Below are positions 1-10,199 of a DNA stretch of 64,000 bases, in pieces. The DNA comes from Ctenosaura bakeri (taxonomy: Eukaryota > Chordata > Lepidosauria > Squamata > Iguanidae). The notes beneath the pieces were generated by a model. The model ran no database searches, was not told the DNA's origin, and saw nothing but the letters and a program-made list of their open reading frames with translations. Positions within the stretch are counted from its first letter, which is position 1. Each line of letters opens with the position of its first letter. Where the stretch lies: contig CAOLHI010000075.1 of NCBI GenBank assembly GCA_948474755.1, forward strand, positions 62,001-126,000. The letters run 5' to 3'. The translations under genes were made by a program, and so were the position numbers.

Positions 1-214
1 ACATGAAACTATGTAAGCAGTCTACATGATAAATGATGTTGGTCATTGCTGTAATCTGCCTCAAGAGTCTAAAAATTCAAAAGCAGTGATAAAAATGTCT
101 TCAGTATGTAAAATACATAACAATGCTGCTAATTATACTTTAAATATTACTACCCTTTTACTGATGTAATGCAGTAATTGATTTCAGCTAAATATCAGAA
201 AGAACTTCTGATTA

Positions 215-545
215 TAAGAGCTGCTTGACAGTGGAATGGCAAACCTTCAAGGATGGTGGACTGTCCTTTATAAGTCTTCAAACAGCCATCTATTAGGATT
301 TCTTTAATATGTATTTTAACTTTGTTTTAATTATCACTGTTTGTTTAATTAGTGTTTTAACTTTTGTACAGCATGTTTTTTTAAACTATGTGTTCTTTTT
401 TAAAAGTTGTAAGTCACTTTGAGTCCTTTCGAGGAAAAAAGCAGGATATAAATGAAGATAATAACAAAAGCTGTGCATTCCTGCATGGCAAGGAGCTGAA
501 CTAGATGCCCCTTACAGTCACTTCCAATTCTATGATTCTCTGTAG
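215..545 (+). repeat. CR1 LINE 3' end, interrupted
   Basis: The segment reads like the 3' terminus of CR1: a stretch resembling 'SLEVFKQ' codons, then the 'gcattcctgcatggcaagg' block, then the characteristic end 'ttccaattctatgattctc'. Between about 309 and 470 the CR1 sequence is interrupted by an unrelated AT-rich insert ending in a motif like 'cactttgagtcctttcgagg' and 'ggatataaatgaagataata', which resembles the 3' tails of other reptile LINEs or SINEs. Confidence 0.7.
309..470 (+). repeat. Unclassified retroposon tail nested in CR1
   Basis: This AT-rich insert splits the CR1 tail. It ends in 'gtaagtcactttgagtcc', a gap and 'ggatataaatgaagataata', a type of 3' tail common in reptile retroposons. 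I cannot assign it to a named family. Confidence 0.45.
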
Positions 546-609
546 CTCATTAAGTATTCTACTAGGGAAGTAACAGAATGCTACAGATTGTTACACTACA
601 TCAGCAGCA

Positions 610-848
610 TAATACATTTGTACATGTGTGTATACACACCTTCAAGTCATTGACAGACTTCTGGCAAACACATGAATTTCGTAAGTTTTTTAAGGCAAGG
701 TGTACTCAGAGGTGTCAATTCCTTCCTCTTAAATATGGCCTACAGCACCTAACATTTGTTGGGAGTCTCCCTTCCAAGTACTAACCAGGGCTGACCCTGC
801 TCAACTTCCAAGATCAGGGGGATCTGGTGCCTTTAGTGTATTTAAACG
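610..848 (-). repeat. 5S rRNA-derived SINE (minus orientation)
   Basis: On the minus strand this begins with a sequence close to vertebrate 5S rRNA: 'ggcaccagatccccctgatc', then 'ttggaagttgagcagggtca', a 'ggttagtacttgg' equivalent and a 'gtgctgtaggcc' equivalent. A body and a tail similar to 'gacttgaaggtgtg' follow. Internal 5S promoter-like sequence joined to a LINE-like tail is the architecture of 5S-derived SINEs; it is not a 5S gene because the 5S part is diverged and continues into the SINE body. Confidence 0.75.
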
Positions 849-1024
849 ACATTTACACATACTAATGTCAATGAATTCCCTGAGTTTTACAAGTACCGGG
901 AAGAGGATACAATTATGCTAAAACTGATGTTGTACTGCCGTCTAGAGGCAGGAAGTGTAATCATCTCAAATGGTAACTCAATTATAGAAATTAAGAGTAG
1001 GATCTGCATTAGGTAAAAGTGGTA

Positions 1025-1391
1025 CAGTTAACCCTCCACACTTGCGGGTTTCACTTTTGTAGTTTTGATTATTCACGGATTATTTACTGTCACCTCCACT
1101 GCTGTCCCACAACATTTTTAATATGGACTGCAAGCCTTGTGAGACTGAAAAACTACAAATGAAGCTTGTAAGTCCATATTAAAAATGATGTGGGGCAGCA
1201 GTAGAGGTAGCAGTAAGCCCCACCAGCCACCCACTTCTGCCTTGTGAAGGAACCCTGATGCTTCAAAGGAATCCATGGTGTGTTTTTGTGTGTTAAATAT
1301 GGTTTGGGAGGGCCTTAGAATTAGTCACTGTTTTTTTCACTTTCATAGGGGGCCTGTGCCTCTAACCTTAGTGAATGTGGAGGGAGGACTG
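1025..1391. mobile_element. Tigger/pogo-like MITE with TA duplication
   Basis: The 367-bp element begins 'cagttaaccctccacact' and ends 'gtggagggaggactg', so the ends are imperfect inverted repeats, and both sides are flanked by TA. Inside is a longer palindrome: 'catttttaatatggact' near 1109 pairs with 'agtccatattaaaaatg' near 1170. The end sequence and 'gggtttcacttttg...ttcacggatt' layout resemble Tigger (pogo, Tc1/mariner superfamily) elements. It has no transposase and is non-autonomous. Confidence 0.7.
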
Positions 1392-2084
1392 TAGTGCGTA
1401 CTTTCTTTCAAAAATCAGCTTGTCCATTCCTATATTCTGTCAATGTGAACATTCCTTATATAATCTACAAAATTAAACTATTGGGCCACTCTGTACAAAT
1501 TTCTTCGGTACATGGACTGATCAGCAACTGAAGTGCCTACCACTGCAGCACCTTCCTACTTTTATTCTCAAAGATGGAAACCAACTGAGCAAAGAAGTAG
1601 CTGCATCATGTACCGTAGTGGCCAAGAGGAGGCAATGGATGCTTGTCTCTAAATCTGAAGTGATATGCTTTCATAGATCACTCCCTATGCTGATAAATAA
1701 AGAGATACAAATCTGACATTTTAAAAACGACAACACTCAGAATTCAGTGGGAAAATATGGCACAAATCATTCCTGCTGGCCTGAAAATCACAGCCTTCCA
1801 CACAAATGAATTGCAGTGGGAGGTTTCAGCATGAAACTGATCAACCACAATTAATCTGATCTTTTTTGTTTACCACTATATCAGAACTAGAATTGTTTCC
1901 TACTACTGACGTTAAATGAAAGAAAAGAAGACAGCACAACTGCCAATTACTGCTAGTGTGTATTTCTCCTTCCTTACTTTTGTATATGATTGAGCCCTGC
2001 TACATTTCATGACATTGTGGCTCCAATGTTTATAAATCTTTCCTAGCCTACCCATTCACAAGGTACCAGGAAAGGTGTTATGGA

Positions 2085-2317
2085 ATTATTGTTGTGTGCC
2101 TTCAAGTCATTTCTGACTTATGGAGATGCTAAGGGGAAAGCTACTACAATGTTTTCTTGGCTGGATTTCTTCAGAGGGGCTTTGCCTTTGCCTTTCTATG
2201 AGGCTGAGAACATTTCAGTTGCCAAGACCACTCAGTAGGTTTCCACGGCTGGGGATTCAAACCCTGTCCTCTTGAGTCATAGTCCAAAATTCAATCCACT
2301 ACACCACACTGGCTCCC
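2085..2317 (-). repeat. tRNA-derived SINE with Bov-B-like tail
   Basis: On the minus strand it runs from a tRNA-like head ('gagccagtgtggtgtagtgg', then a 'gattcaaaccc'-type B box read in reverse as 'gggattcaaacc') to the tail 'gacttgaaggcacacaac'. This is the common squamate tRNA-derived SINE type with a 3' end resembling the Bov-B LINE. The 3' tail is at the left end. Confidence 0.8.
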
Positions 2318-2868
2318 TGTGCTATGGAATACCTGTAAAATTCTTGGCAACATGGTGGGAACAGAGCAAAGCTCCTTGAAACACTGTGTGTGCCCTGCCC
2401 CGTATCCAAGAACTCACAACGAATCCCTCTTGAGAGACAGCAAAAAAGGACATGTGTGGCAAGGGGGGGGCTGCAGGGGGAGATTGTGGCTCTTTAACGA
2501 AATGCATATTCTCAGAGGAGACGCAACGTCCATTTGGAAGAAAGGTTTGGCATAGCACAGAAAAGCACTTTGTCCACACTTGGGGAATTCTGCCCTTTGG
2601 TACAAGTATTTTTGGAGGACCAAACCCCGTTCCCACAAGGAAGACACTGCATACATGCTGGGAGTCACGGCTCACAATGCTGGAATCCCTGAGCGGAACG
2701 TTTCACAACCCAACAGCTTCCAAATTCGGCTCTTGTGCATCCGATTCTGCCTGCCCAGAAAGAGAGAGACTAGGCAGCAGCACAAGCCCTTCCTTCCGCC
2801 TTTTTCTCTCTTTCCAGAGAGCATCAGGGGTCCCCGTCCCGTTGCTTCTCACCTCGCCTAGAGAGAAA

Positions 2869-3072
2869 GGCCGTTTCTGCACTGAACTGTTCCTAGTGCT
2901 CTTATTCCACTTTCAACCTCCTGTGGAATTCTGGGGTTTGTAGTTTCCTGAGGCCGAAGAGCTCTCTGGCTGGGAATTCTAAAAGGCCCCTCCCTAAACT
3001 GCAAAGCCCAGGATTCCAGAGGAGGTTGAAAACGGAATAACAGCACTACAACAGTCCAGTGCGGGGACGGCC
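2869..3072. mobile_element. hAT-like palindromic MITE (family A), full copy
   Basis: This 204-bp copy starts 'ggccgtttctgcactgaact' and ends 'cagtccagtgcggggacggcc', giving inverted ends. Inner blocks 'attccactttcaacctcctg' and 'ccaggattccagaggaggtt' are also inverted repeats. The better preserved copies end in 'cagggccatttccgcac', matching the CAGGG-type ends of hAT transposons. It has no coding capacity. It lies about 380 bp downstream of the COMMD1 exon 1 donor, in intron 1. Confidence 0.75.
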
Positions 3073-3785
3073 GAAGAGTGCCAGAGCCCCGACTCCCACC
3101 CCCCGCCTCTACTCCGGCCTGCTCGCCCCCTCTCTTGGGAGGCGGGAGGCGAACGGCGGTGCGGCCGAGAGGCTGCGACCTCCTTCCGCCGAAAGGCCTC
3201 CTCCCCAGCGCCCTGCTCCAAAAACTGCCCGTGAAGAGGACAGGCGCCGGCGTAGGAACGGGGCGGCGGCACTGAGGGTCGGCGGCGCATCGTTTGCGGC
3301 ACCCGCTTCCACGGCGCTTGACAGGAACTGGTGCGCCGGGGCCTGTGGTTTCAAACCCGGCAGCAGCCCCGCCGTTGGCATCCGCAGCCCCCCCGGCCCG
3401 GCTCCACTCCCCCGCCCAGGCCACCTGCCGGCCCCGCCCCCGATCCGTCACCTTGACGATCCCCGTCGCCTTGGCCAGGAGAACTCCGAATTCCTGCGGC
3501 GCCGTCTCCGGATAGAGCTGCTCCCGCAGCAGCTCCTCCGTGATCTCGGCGTTGCCATAGTAGGTGGCTTGGGCGATACCGTTTAGGAGCCCCAGGAAGG
3601 GCTTGGCGGCTTCAGGGGGGGCGTGCTCCGCGGAAGCCGCCATTTTAGTGAGGGCCGCGAGGCCGCGATACCCACAGGACGGGAGCCCGGCGCGGACAAA
3701 CCAAGCCTGGCTCCGCGGCGACCCCTATTGGCGGCTCGGAGAGAAGCGCGTCCTTGGGGCTGGAGAAGGAGCGGCGGCAATGTTA
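3060..3785 (-). promoter_or_regulatory. COMMD1: COMMD1 CpG-island promoter
   Basis: The segment is strongly GC- and CpG-rich compared with its AT-rich surroundings, and contains the first coding exon and the bases upstream of the start codon (3644 onward, minus strand). The start codon is embedded in 'aaaatggcggcttcc', which matches the YY1-type element often found at TATA-less vertebrate promoters. No TATA box is evident. The transcription start was not located. Confidence 0.65.
3452..3643 (-). CDS. COMMD1: COMMD1 coding exon 1 (COMM domain-containing protein 1)
   Basis: The reverse strand encodes 64 residues from ATG at 3643 to a GT donor after 'atcgtcaag' (gtgacg at 3451-3446). The peptide contains 'KPFLGLLNGIAQATYYG' and 'ITEELLREQLYPE', closely resembling the helical N-terminal domain of COMMD1. 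The COMM domain itself lies in later exons outside the window. Known role: COMMD1 is a subunit of the CCC/Commander complex, which acts in endosomal recycling (including copper transporters) and in NF-kB turnover. Human COMMD1 is about 190 residues and its first exon ends at the same place. The neighbouring CCT4 and FAM161A genes match mammalian synteny, which strengthens the call. Reading on past the donor gives a longer open frame to 2858, but that part is intron and repeat. Confidence 0.93.
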
Positions 3786-3913
3786 GGCCGTTTCCGCTCC
3801 AGACTGTTATAGCACGATTATTTCAGCCCCTCCCGAAACTGCAAACCCCAGGATTCCATAGGATGTTGAAAGCGGAATCATCGCGCTATAACAGTCTAGT
3901 GCGGAAATGACCC
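3786..3913. mobile_element. hAT-like MITE (family A), internally shortened copy
   Basis: The left end 'ggccgtttccgctccagact' and right end 'cagtctagtgcggaaatgac' are inverted, with 'ggattccataggatgttgaa' inside. The middle part present in the 2869 copy is missing. It lies 143 bp upstream of the COMMD1 start codon, where the 5' UTR or core promoter is expected. Confidence 0.75.
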
Positions 3914-4556
3914 AAGACGAGAGTGACGCAAGCCGTGAGAGGCTTGGCCGTTGCACTTTGGGTGGGAGGCTTTTCAGGGTACCTGCCCCGGGGGTGGGGG
4001 GGCTGGAGGACCAGCTCGTGTTCCTGAGGACGGCCAGCACTGGGACGTGGAGCCAGGCACCTCGGTAATATTATCCTCTGAAAGGGGGCATGATACCCAT
4101 GTGACAGCATCGGTAGGATTAGCATTCACAGAGCACAGCAATGATAGTACTATAAATGGTCTGTTTGCAGCCATTCCACGTCGTCATTAATATATAAGCA
4201 CATGCCATGATCATCCACACTTAAAAGTCTGGATACTATTTTTTCCATGCTCTGTTCTTTTGACGATAGAGCAGGGCAATGGCATTTTTCCTAGACCTGT
4301 AAAATGGTGAACGAGAAGCAATGCCAAAACCACGGTCATGGGAATGGCTTTCTGTAAAATGGCATTCAAATTACATTAATAATTAAGATGACTGCCCTAA
4401 AAGCCTAGCAAATGGGGGAGATTTCAGCAATTTCATCTTTTAATGACTATAGCTTAGCAATTAAATACAACGTGAATGTTAACCTCAAAGATACTCAGAT
4501 AACGGTCAATGCTGTTCTGGGAACGTGTCAATCTCCCTTTGTAATGGTGTAAAACT

Positions 4557-4965
4557 TTGGCCCTTTCCAAAGGATATCATCGTCCCACATTGGGAATGGG
4601 AGAAAGATGGGACCCAGATGATGCTTATGGATGACTTCATCCATGTCCCATTGTTCTCCCATCGCCAAGCAGCGCAGTCATGCCACAGATCATTAGCGTG
4701 TTTTACCCATCAATGACTGATGACCCTGCAGCCCTCCTGCTGCCCTCCTGCACTTAGCTGCAGAGGGTCAGGAAGCACAAGGGCCATGCTTCCTGCCCCA
4801 GCGCAGCCTGGGACAGTGCCCAGCTGCGCTGGAGAAGGAAGAGGTGTGGCCATTGTGCCTCCTGCATTCCCACAGGGAGCCATGCTGAGGGGAGCACTCC
4901 TGTCACGCTCCCCTCCTGGGAGAGGCTCTACCAGGATCCCCACGGGACACCTTAATAATAAAAAT
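4557..4965 (-). mobile_element. Palindromic DNA transposon (family B)
   Basis: The left end 'ggccctttccaaaggatatc' and internal blocks recur in inverted orientation at 57222-57619. Shared blocks include 'gacaggagtgctcccctc' (here as its complement near 4885) and 'gctgcgctggggcaggaag'-type sequence. Two copies in opposite orientation each start with 'ggccctttcca', which points to terminal inverted repeats and a MITE. No transposase frame is present. Confidence 0.6.
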
Positions 4966-5064
4966 ACACCACAGTTCTCTTAGTTATTATTTATGTGTTT
5001 ATCGTGTTAAAATGTGCTGTTCTTACATTTACTTACAGCTCTCTGACTATGTGCTTATTTAAAT

Positions 5065-5143
5065 GTGCCCCGAGGCACAGCCAATTCCTTTGTGTCCTTT
5101 CCTTGTGTGCCCCGAGGCACAGCCAATTCCTTTCCTTGAGGAA
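5065..5143. repeat. Short tandem duplication with hairpin units
   Basis: Two copies of 'tgtgccccgaggcacagcc' followed by 'aattccttt' occur about 42 bp apart. Each unit contains the perfect hairpin tgtgcc-ccga-ggcaca. Confidence 0.7.
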
Positions 5144-5144
5144 T

Positions 5145-8100
5145 CCTCAAGTGGCGATGACAAATATTTCTGCCTATTCTTAAAATTCAATCAGCACCTC
5201 TGCTAAATGTTATATGTAACTAAGAGTGTGTCTATGAGAGAGGCGGGACACAGAAAAAGAAAGTGATACTCATGACAAATCAGTTCGTAACAGGCCGGAG
5301 GCAGGCCAGATGTTATGGCACCCAAGAGAACTTCAAGTGAGCAACTGATCACATCCAATACCAGACAGAAGGTGTTTATGCTCCAATTCTTCTGCTCCTC
5401 AGACTCCACTCCTTCCTTCAAAGTGGGCCTAACTCATTCTGCTGTTGGGGTCTCCAGTCTGGCCTGTAGAGATTCCATGGTCATTCTTTCATGAAATCTG
5501 GATCCCTCAAGAGGGAGAAAGGACAGGAGGCAGACAGCAGAGTCAGAGGACCTCTAGTCATGAATGAAAGGGGAATGTTGAAGGTGGAAGAGGGCATAAC
5601 ATTTGCTGTCATGCTGAGATCAGTTTGAGTCCTGAGATCAACACTGAGCTGTCTCTTACAATACCAGCTGCAAGTCTCTCATTGCTTGCCTTCCCAATGT
5701 TTTGAAGGCAAGCAAGGAGCAAAGTACCTGTGCTTCAAAAATTTGCTGAGCGCTGAGGTCTTCAAGCACTGACTATGTATGCTTTATTGCTAGTTTATTT
5801 TCCTATGGGGAGTGGGGGATGAGTGGGAAGTGATGGCTAGTCCCTGCCCAAAGTGCATGCTAGGAAGATCCAGGCGATGCTTCTGCCAGGGGAAGTCAGG
5901 GGATGTGACTCCACATGTGAATGTTATTGAACCATGGAGATGGTGGGGTATGGATATAGTCCACCCTCATGAACTGATTCTCCCTATCTACCTTATAGTT
6001 TCTAGGGTACAAACATATGTAATCATCTCAATCTTGTCCACAGTTATGTATGCTTGCCCCTTTGAAACAAACGAGAAATAAATGTGCTTAATTCTGACGT
6101 TGTAACTAGCCTTGTTACTGCATATTATTGATGAAATGGTTTTCGTCATCAAAAAGTGATTTTTTTATTAACCCAGAACATTCAAGATATTCAATTAAAA
6201 CTAATATTGTGATCAGAAAGTTGTCAGAAAGTAGTGCTGTTATCAGTCTCTGTGGTAATACAGGGTAATATAAGGACCAGTAAGCATTAGGAAAATTAAA
6301 TCCTGATAAATCTGTTTGAATATATGTGTTTTCTTGTAAATAAGGAATATATGAAATGCATGAGTGGCTCAGCTTCCCACCTGAGCAACTACAGATCAGT
6401 TTTTTTAAAAAAACGTATGTTATGTTTTATAACTTCATGAACAAACAAGTAAACAATTTTTTTCCAAAATAATGAAATATTCAAAATTCATGAAATAGAA
6501 ATTAAACAGGTTACACTGTGCAAGTAGTTCAAGTCATACAGTTGATAAATCTTCTTTGTTTTGTTTAAAGGATTCATATCTTGGAGGAGTGGTCAGAGGT
6601 TTCATTATTGGAGAGATCTGAATCTAAGTTTAGAAGGTCTGTTCAGAGGTCCAGATGATGTTCAGGAGGTTACAAAAGATTTCCTTTTATACTAATGAAT
6701 CAGTGAACGGAAACCAATGTTCAATAAAGTTGTATCTCCCTATTTGACTCTTGTAGACACAAATGTTATCCAATATTTTTTTCTGTTAACTAGTAATCTC
6801 TTATTCTTTTCTGCAATGTTTCTATAGGGGCATCTCTGGTTTTCTAGTGTTTTGCTATTTCTATACAAGCAGCTGTGATTTAAAAAAAAAATGTGTGTGT
6901 TTCAAGTTGAAGTAGCAGATCAGGGCAAAACCAAACTCTTTGACTAGAAATTTCAGAGATTATTTGAAAAAAATGCCAATTTTTTTTTTTTGGAACAATC
7001 AAGCCATTAAGTGAGTAAATGTATCCTTAGCATTGCACCTTAATATTTAGGTGTGACATTTTTGACTCATCTAGCTAGTTTAGTTGCCGTTAAACATCAT
7101 TTATAAACAATCTTAAGAGTATTCTCCTTAATTAGGGTTGACATAGATTTGAAAGGAGCACAGGTCCATAAATGGTAGCATTCATTCTCTGTTATTTTCA
7201 AGGTGCTTCAGAAAGTAGCACTGAGAGAGTAGACAGGTAAGTGCTTCTTTTGAAAGCACCTACCTTACCTATTCTCTTGGTGCTTTTTCAGAGGGAAACA
7301 GCATTTTTTTCCACTATTTCCCTCAAGAGAATACCAGGACCCTCACTGCTTTGCTTCCAAATAGCCACGAGAGTAAAGGAACTCCCTCCTATTCTCGTGG
7401 CTGCTTGGAAATAAAGCTATTCCACACTGCCTGGCCCGGCTCAAGCAGCATTGCCACACTAACCACACAAGGCCTAACCTGGGCATCTTCTCTTGTCTTC
7501 TGGGCTCTCCCCTCATTTTCCCACTTTCCGGGCTCTCTGACACACCTGTGCAGTAGCACCTGGAGCCTTGAGTTCAGGATGAGATACCTGCCAGCCTGTC
7601 ATTGCTGATGGTGCTGCCATTATCACTGCTGCCTTTGAGGAATTCAAGACATGCTTCATTAACTGACCACAACCAACTGGTTCTTTTAAATCTGATTTTC
7701 CTCATTTTCTGGGATGAATGGCAACCCTACATGTGAAGGCTCCAAGGACCTCAGGTTAAGAACCATTGTCCTAGAGTAAGGCCATGTCATACACCTAGCA
7801 CCCCCAAAAACCATGTCCTGAGGAACCTAATTATTTTATATCAAACATAGTGAGCCATAGAGATACTGGAAGGACAGTAGGCAGGAGATTTCTGTTTTCT
7901 GTCATACATCCTGGGGTATCTGGCAAATGGGCTCAACGGAGACTTGAATGGATTGTCAGCAGCCATCAGGAAGACCATTACTCTCTGAGAGTAAATAAAC
8001 AATGCAAATCAGGCTGGAATCTGACACCTAAGCCGTGAATCTCCGGAGAGATACCGATCTTACAGGAAACTACAAGGATGTTTGGTTGTATTTTCTATGA

Positions 8101-8329
8101 ACAACAAGGGTATTTTCTTTGAACTATAAAGGAAATACTCCATCTTAATAAAAAGATGAAACATCTGGTTTTCCCAGGACATTGTTCAGATATAACTAGG
8201 ATTTTTCTCTTCTCCCTCTCAGAGTTTGAAAGATTATTTTTGGAGTTGGAGTTAGTTTTGAGGAAGTTTGGAGGTTTGGGAGCTTAAAGTAAGGAGTTCT
8301 TTCAAATCTGCAAAAGAATGAAGCTTGTA
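5145..8329. other. Intergenic DNA, no gene recognised
   Basis: This is AT-rich sequence between COMMD1 and CCT4. The short open frames do not resemble known proteins and lack splice support. I see scattered poly-T/poly-A runs (for example 6980-6990) and no clear repeat that I can name. Confidence 0.6.
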
Positions 8330-8770
8330 AGCTCCCCGCAGCCCCTAAAGGCGTGGCTGAGACCATTTCTTCCAGCTGAAGACTTCTGGATTGGTATCAA
8401 ACCTTTTATATCTCCTTTTCTCTCTCTTTCTTAATTCTCATCTCTTTTTAACTTTCTATAGCCTTGTATGCTTGTTATAGTGAGTGAAGCTGAGTGAGTG
8501 TATGAATTTTAACTTTCTATAATCTATTAGCTCTTGAGTGAGTGTGGGTGTATTAGCTTAAGTACAAACTATTGTTAGTCAATAAAGCTATTCATTCAAT
8601 CCCTTTGTGTGGTTTCTGACTGGCCTGACTCGGTTAAAATTGGGTTAAAGATCCTTTGAATTATCCTGTCCTCTTTGCATGGCTAAAGGAGTGCTCATAG
8701 CTAAATTTTTCTTCACAAGAGACAATTTTGATAGCTTTTGGGAATCCTTTAAAGGAGTCCTAATCTAACA
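8330..8770 (+). mobile_element. Retrovirus-like LTR remnant (R-U5 part)
   Basis: A polyadenylation signal 'caataaagctattcattc' (8580) is followed by 'tttgtgtggtttctgactgg' and 'gggttaaagatcctttg'. The same arrangement, aataaag followed by 'tgtgtggttctgaccc' and 'gggttaaagatccctt', occurs at 63850-63940. The shared layout is that of an endogenous-retrovirus LTR around R-U5. No internal viral coding region adjoins it, and the left boundary is unclear. Confidence 0.45.
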
Positions 8771-8778
8771 GGGTAACA

Positions 8779-8912
8779 GCCATTTCCGCACTACACTGTT
8801 ACAGTGCTATTAATTCCACTTTCAACATCCTATGGAATCCTGGGGTTTAATATTTAGGGAGGGGCATTTAGAATTCTCAGCCAGAAAGCCCTTTGGCCTC
8901 AGTAAACTACTC
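8779..8912 (+). mobile_element. hAT-like MITE (family A), right-truncated
   Basis: It starts 'gccatttccgcactacactg', continues through 'attccactttcaacatcc' and 'tggaatcctggggttt' to the 'cagccagaaagccctttggc' middle block, then loses similarity near 8912. Confidence 0.7.
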
Positions 8913-9064
8913 AGAGAGGTTAGACTGGCATCTTCCTTGCTATCTTTTCATAAGCAGACCTTTTTTTTTCCAGCAGGTCTTTCAGAATTTGGGGAGCAAC
9001 ACGAAGTGTATAATGCACTGGACTCTATTTTAAATAGTTTCTGCTTTAACTTTTATTTTTAACT

Positions 9065-9165
9065 ATGGGCCTTTCTGCCCTATACTGTTATAGTGCTATT
9101 ATTCCACTTTCAACATCCTGTAGAATTCAGGGATTTGCATTTTAGGGATAGGCATTTAGAAGGGA
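9065..9165 (+). mobile_element. hAT-like MITE (family A), left half
   Basis: It starts 'gggcctttctgccctatact', has 'attccactttcaacatcctg', and ends after 'gggataggcatttagaagg'. Only the left half of the palindrome is present. Confidence 0.65.
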
Positions 9166-9815
9166 CTTTCAGACCCTAGGAGCAGCTACAGCAAAGGCCC
9201 TCTCCTGTGTTCCTACCAGGTGTACCTGTGAAGATGGTGGGATAGAGGAAGACTGGCCATCACTTACATCTGTAAATCTTCCATATTTTTCAGCTCCTTC
9301 CATCTTTTTACTTGTGCCCCCAACACTTTATTCTTTCCAAATGAACTAAAGATGGAATAGTTGTTCATTTCTTTTGACTGGTAGTACTTGGATCTGCCAG
9401 CCTGAAAACCTTAAAACCCTTCTGGGGAGCAGCAGGACCTATTTCTGACATTATAAACACCTTGCATTCAGGAGATGGGTGAGTTTTGGACTGCTACTCC
9501 CAGTATCCCTCACCAACTGGCTATGGTGGCTGATGGGAGCCTCTGCATAAACACATCTGGGTTGGAAGTTGCCTTCTCTGATGTACATAGGTGACACTAC
9601 ATAAGCAACGCTTAGATATCTCGTTTGTTTTTCTGCAAAGTGAATGCAGGTTGGCTCAGACAAGAAAATATAATTCACCAAGAATATCTATAAATAAGAA
9701 AATTAAAAAATGGAGGTGGAAACATTAAACAATAAAATCAAGAGGAGCCAACTAAAGGCATTCTGGAATAGCAAAAACTTTCATCAGACGTCCAAATGGT
9801 CTTCAGGATAAATTA

Positions 9816-10181
9816 GGCCATTTCCGCCCCACACTGGTATAGTGCTATTATTCCACTTTCAACCTCCTATGGAATTCTGGGGTTTGCAGTTTGGGGAGAG
9901 GCCTTTAGAATTCTCACCCAGAGAGCTCTTTGGCCTCAGGAAACTACAAACCCCAGAATCCCACAGGAGTTTGAAAGTGGAATAATAAGATAATAATAAG
10001 ATAATGAGAAATGGGGAATATTTCTTTCTACTGTTTGTGTGAAGAATTTAAGGTTATTGATAATATAAATATTGTAATTTGTTAAGATGTTTGTAATTTG
10101 TTGTTAATCTTAATAAAAATATATATCAAAAAAAAAAAAAGTGGAACAATCGCACTGTAACAGTGTAGTGCGGAAATGCCC
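9816..10181 (+). mobile_element. hAT-like MITE (family A) interrupted by a LINE tail
   Basis: The left part (9816-9986) starts 'ggccatttccgccccacac'. The right part (10141-10181) ends 'cagtgtagtgcggaaatgcc'. The two parts are separated by a 154-bp poly(A)-ended insertion listed separately. The right end lies 400 bp upstream of the CCT4 start codon. Confidence 0.75.
9987..10140 (+). mobile_element. L1-like LINE 3' end insertion
   Basis: The insert ends 'cttaataaaaatatatatc' plus a 13-base A run and is flanked by near-identical 10-bp repeats, 'gtggaataat' (9977) and 'gtggaacaat' (10141). A poly(A) tail with a target-site duplication is the signature of L1-type retrotransposition. It is strongly 5'-truncated. 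Confidence 0.65.
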
Positions 10182-10199
10182 TTAGCGACACAAGAATTC

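Larger units (their letters stand above)
1..3451 (-). other. COMMD1: COMMD1 intron 1 (partial), repeat-filled
   Basis: This stretch lies downstream of the first COMMD1 coding exon on the minus strand and contains no further exon that I can recognise. It holds a CR1 tail with a nested insertion, a 5S-derived SINE, a Tigger-like MITE, a tRNA-derived SINE and a hAT-like MITE, listed separately. The open frames here do not resemble known proteins. That it is intron 1 is inferred from the exon 1 donor site and from the family, whose remaining exons lie far away in mammals. Confidence 0.75.

Noticed and set aside
740..835. A 5S rRNA gene
   Set aside because: The 5S-like part is diverged, lacks a clean terminator and continues into a SINE body and tail; the same chimera occurs at three other places.
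3059..3586. 175-residue plus-strand frame opposite COMMD1 exon 1
   Set aside because: It is the antisense shadow of COMMD1 in a CpG island, rich in Pro/Arg/Ala with no family resemblance.
2858..3643. 261-residue minus-strand open frame taken as a single protein
   Set aside because: Only the first 64 residues resemble COMMD1. The frame then crosses a good GT donor and runs into GC-rich intron and a MITE.
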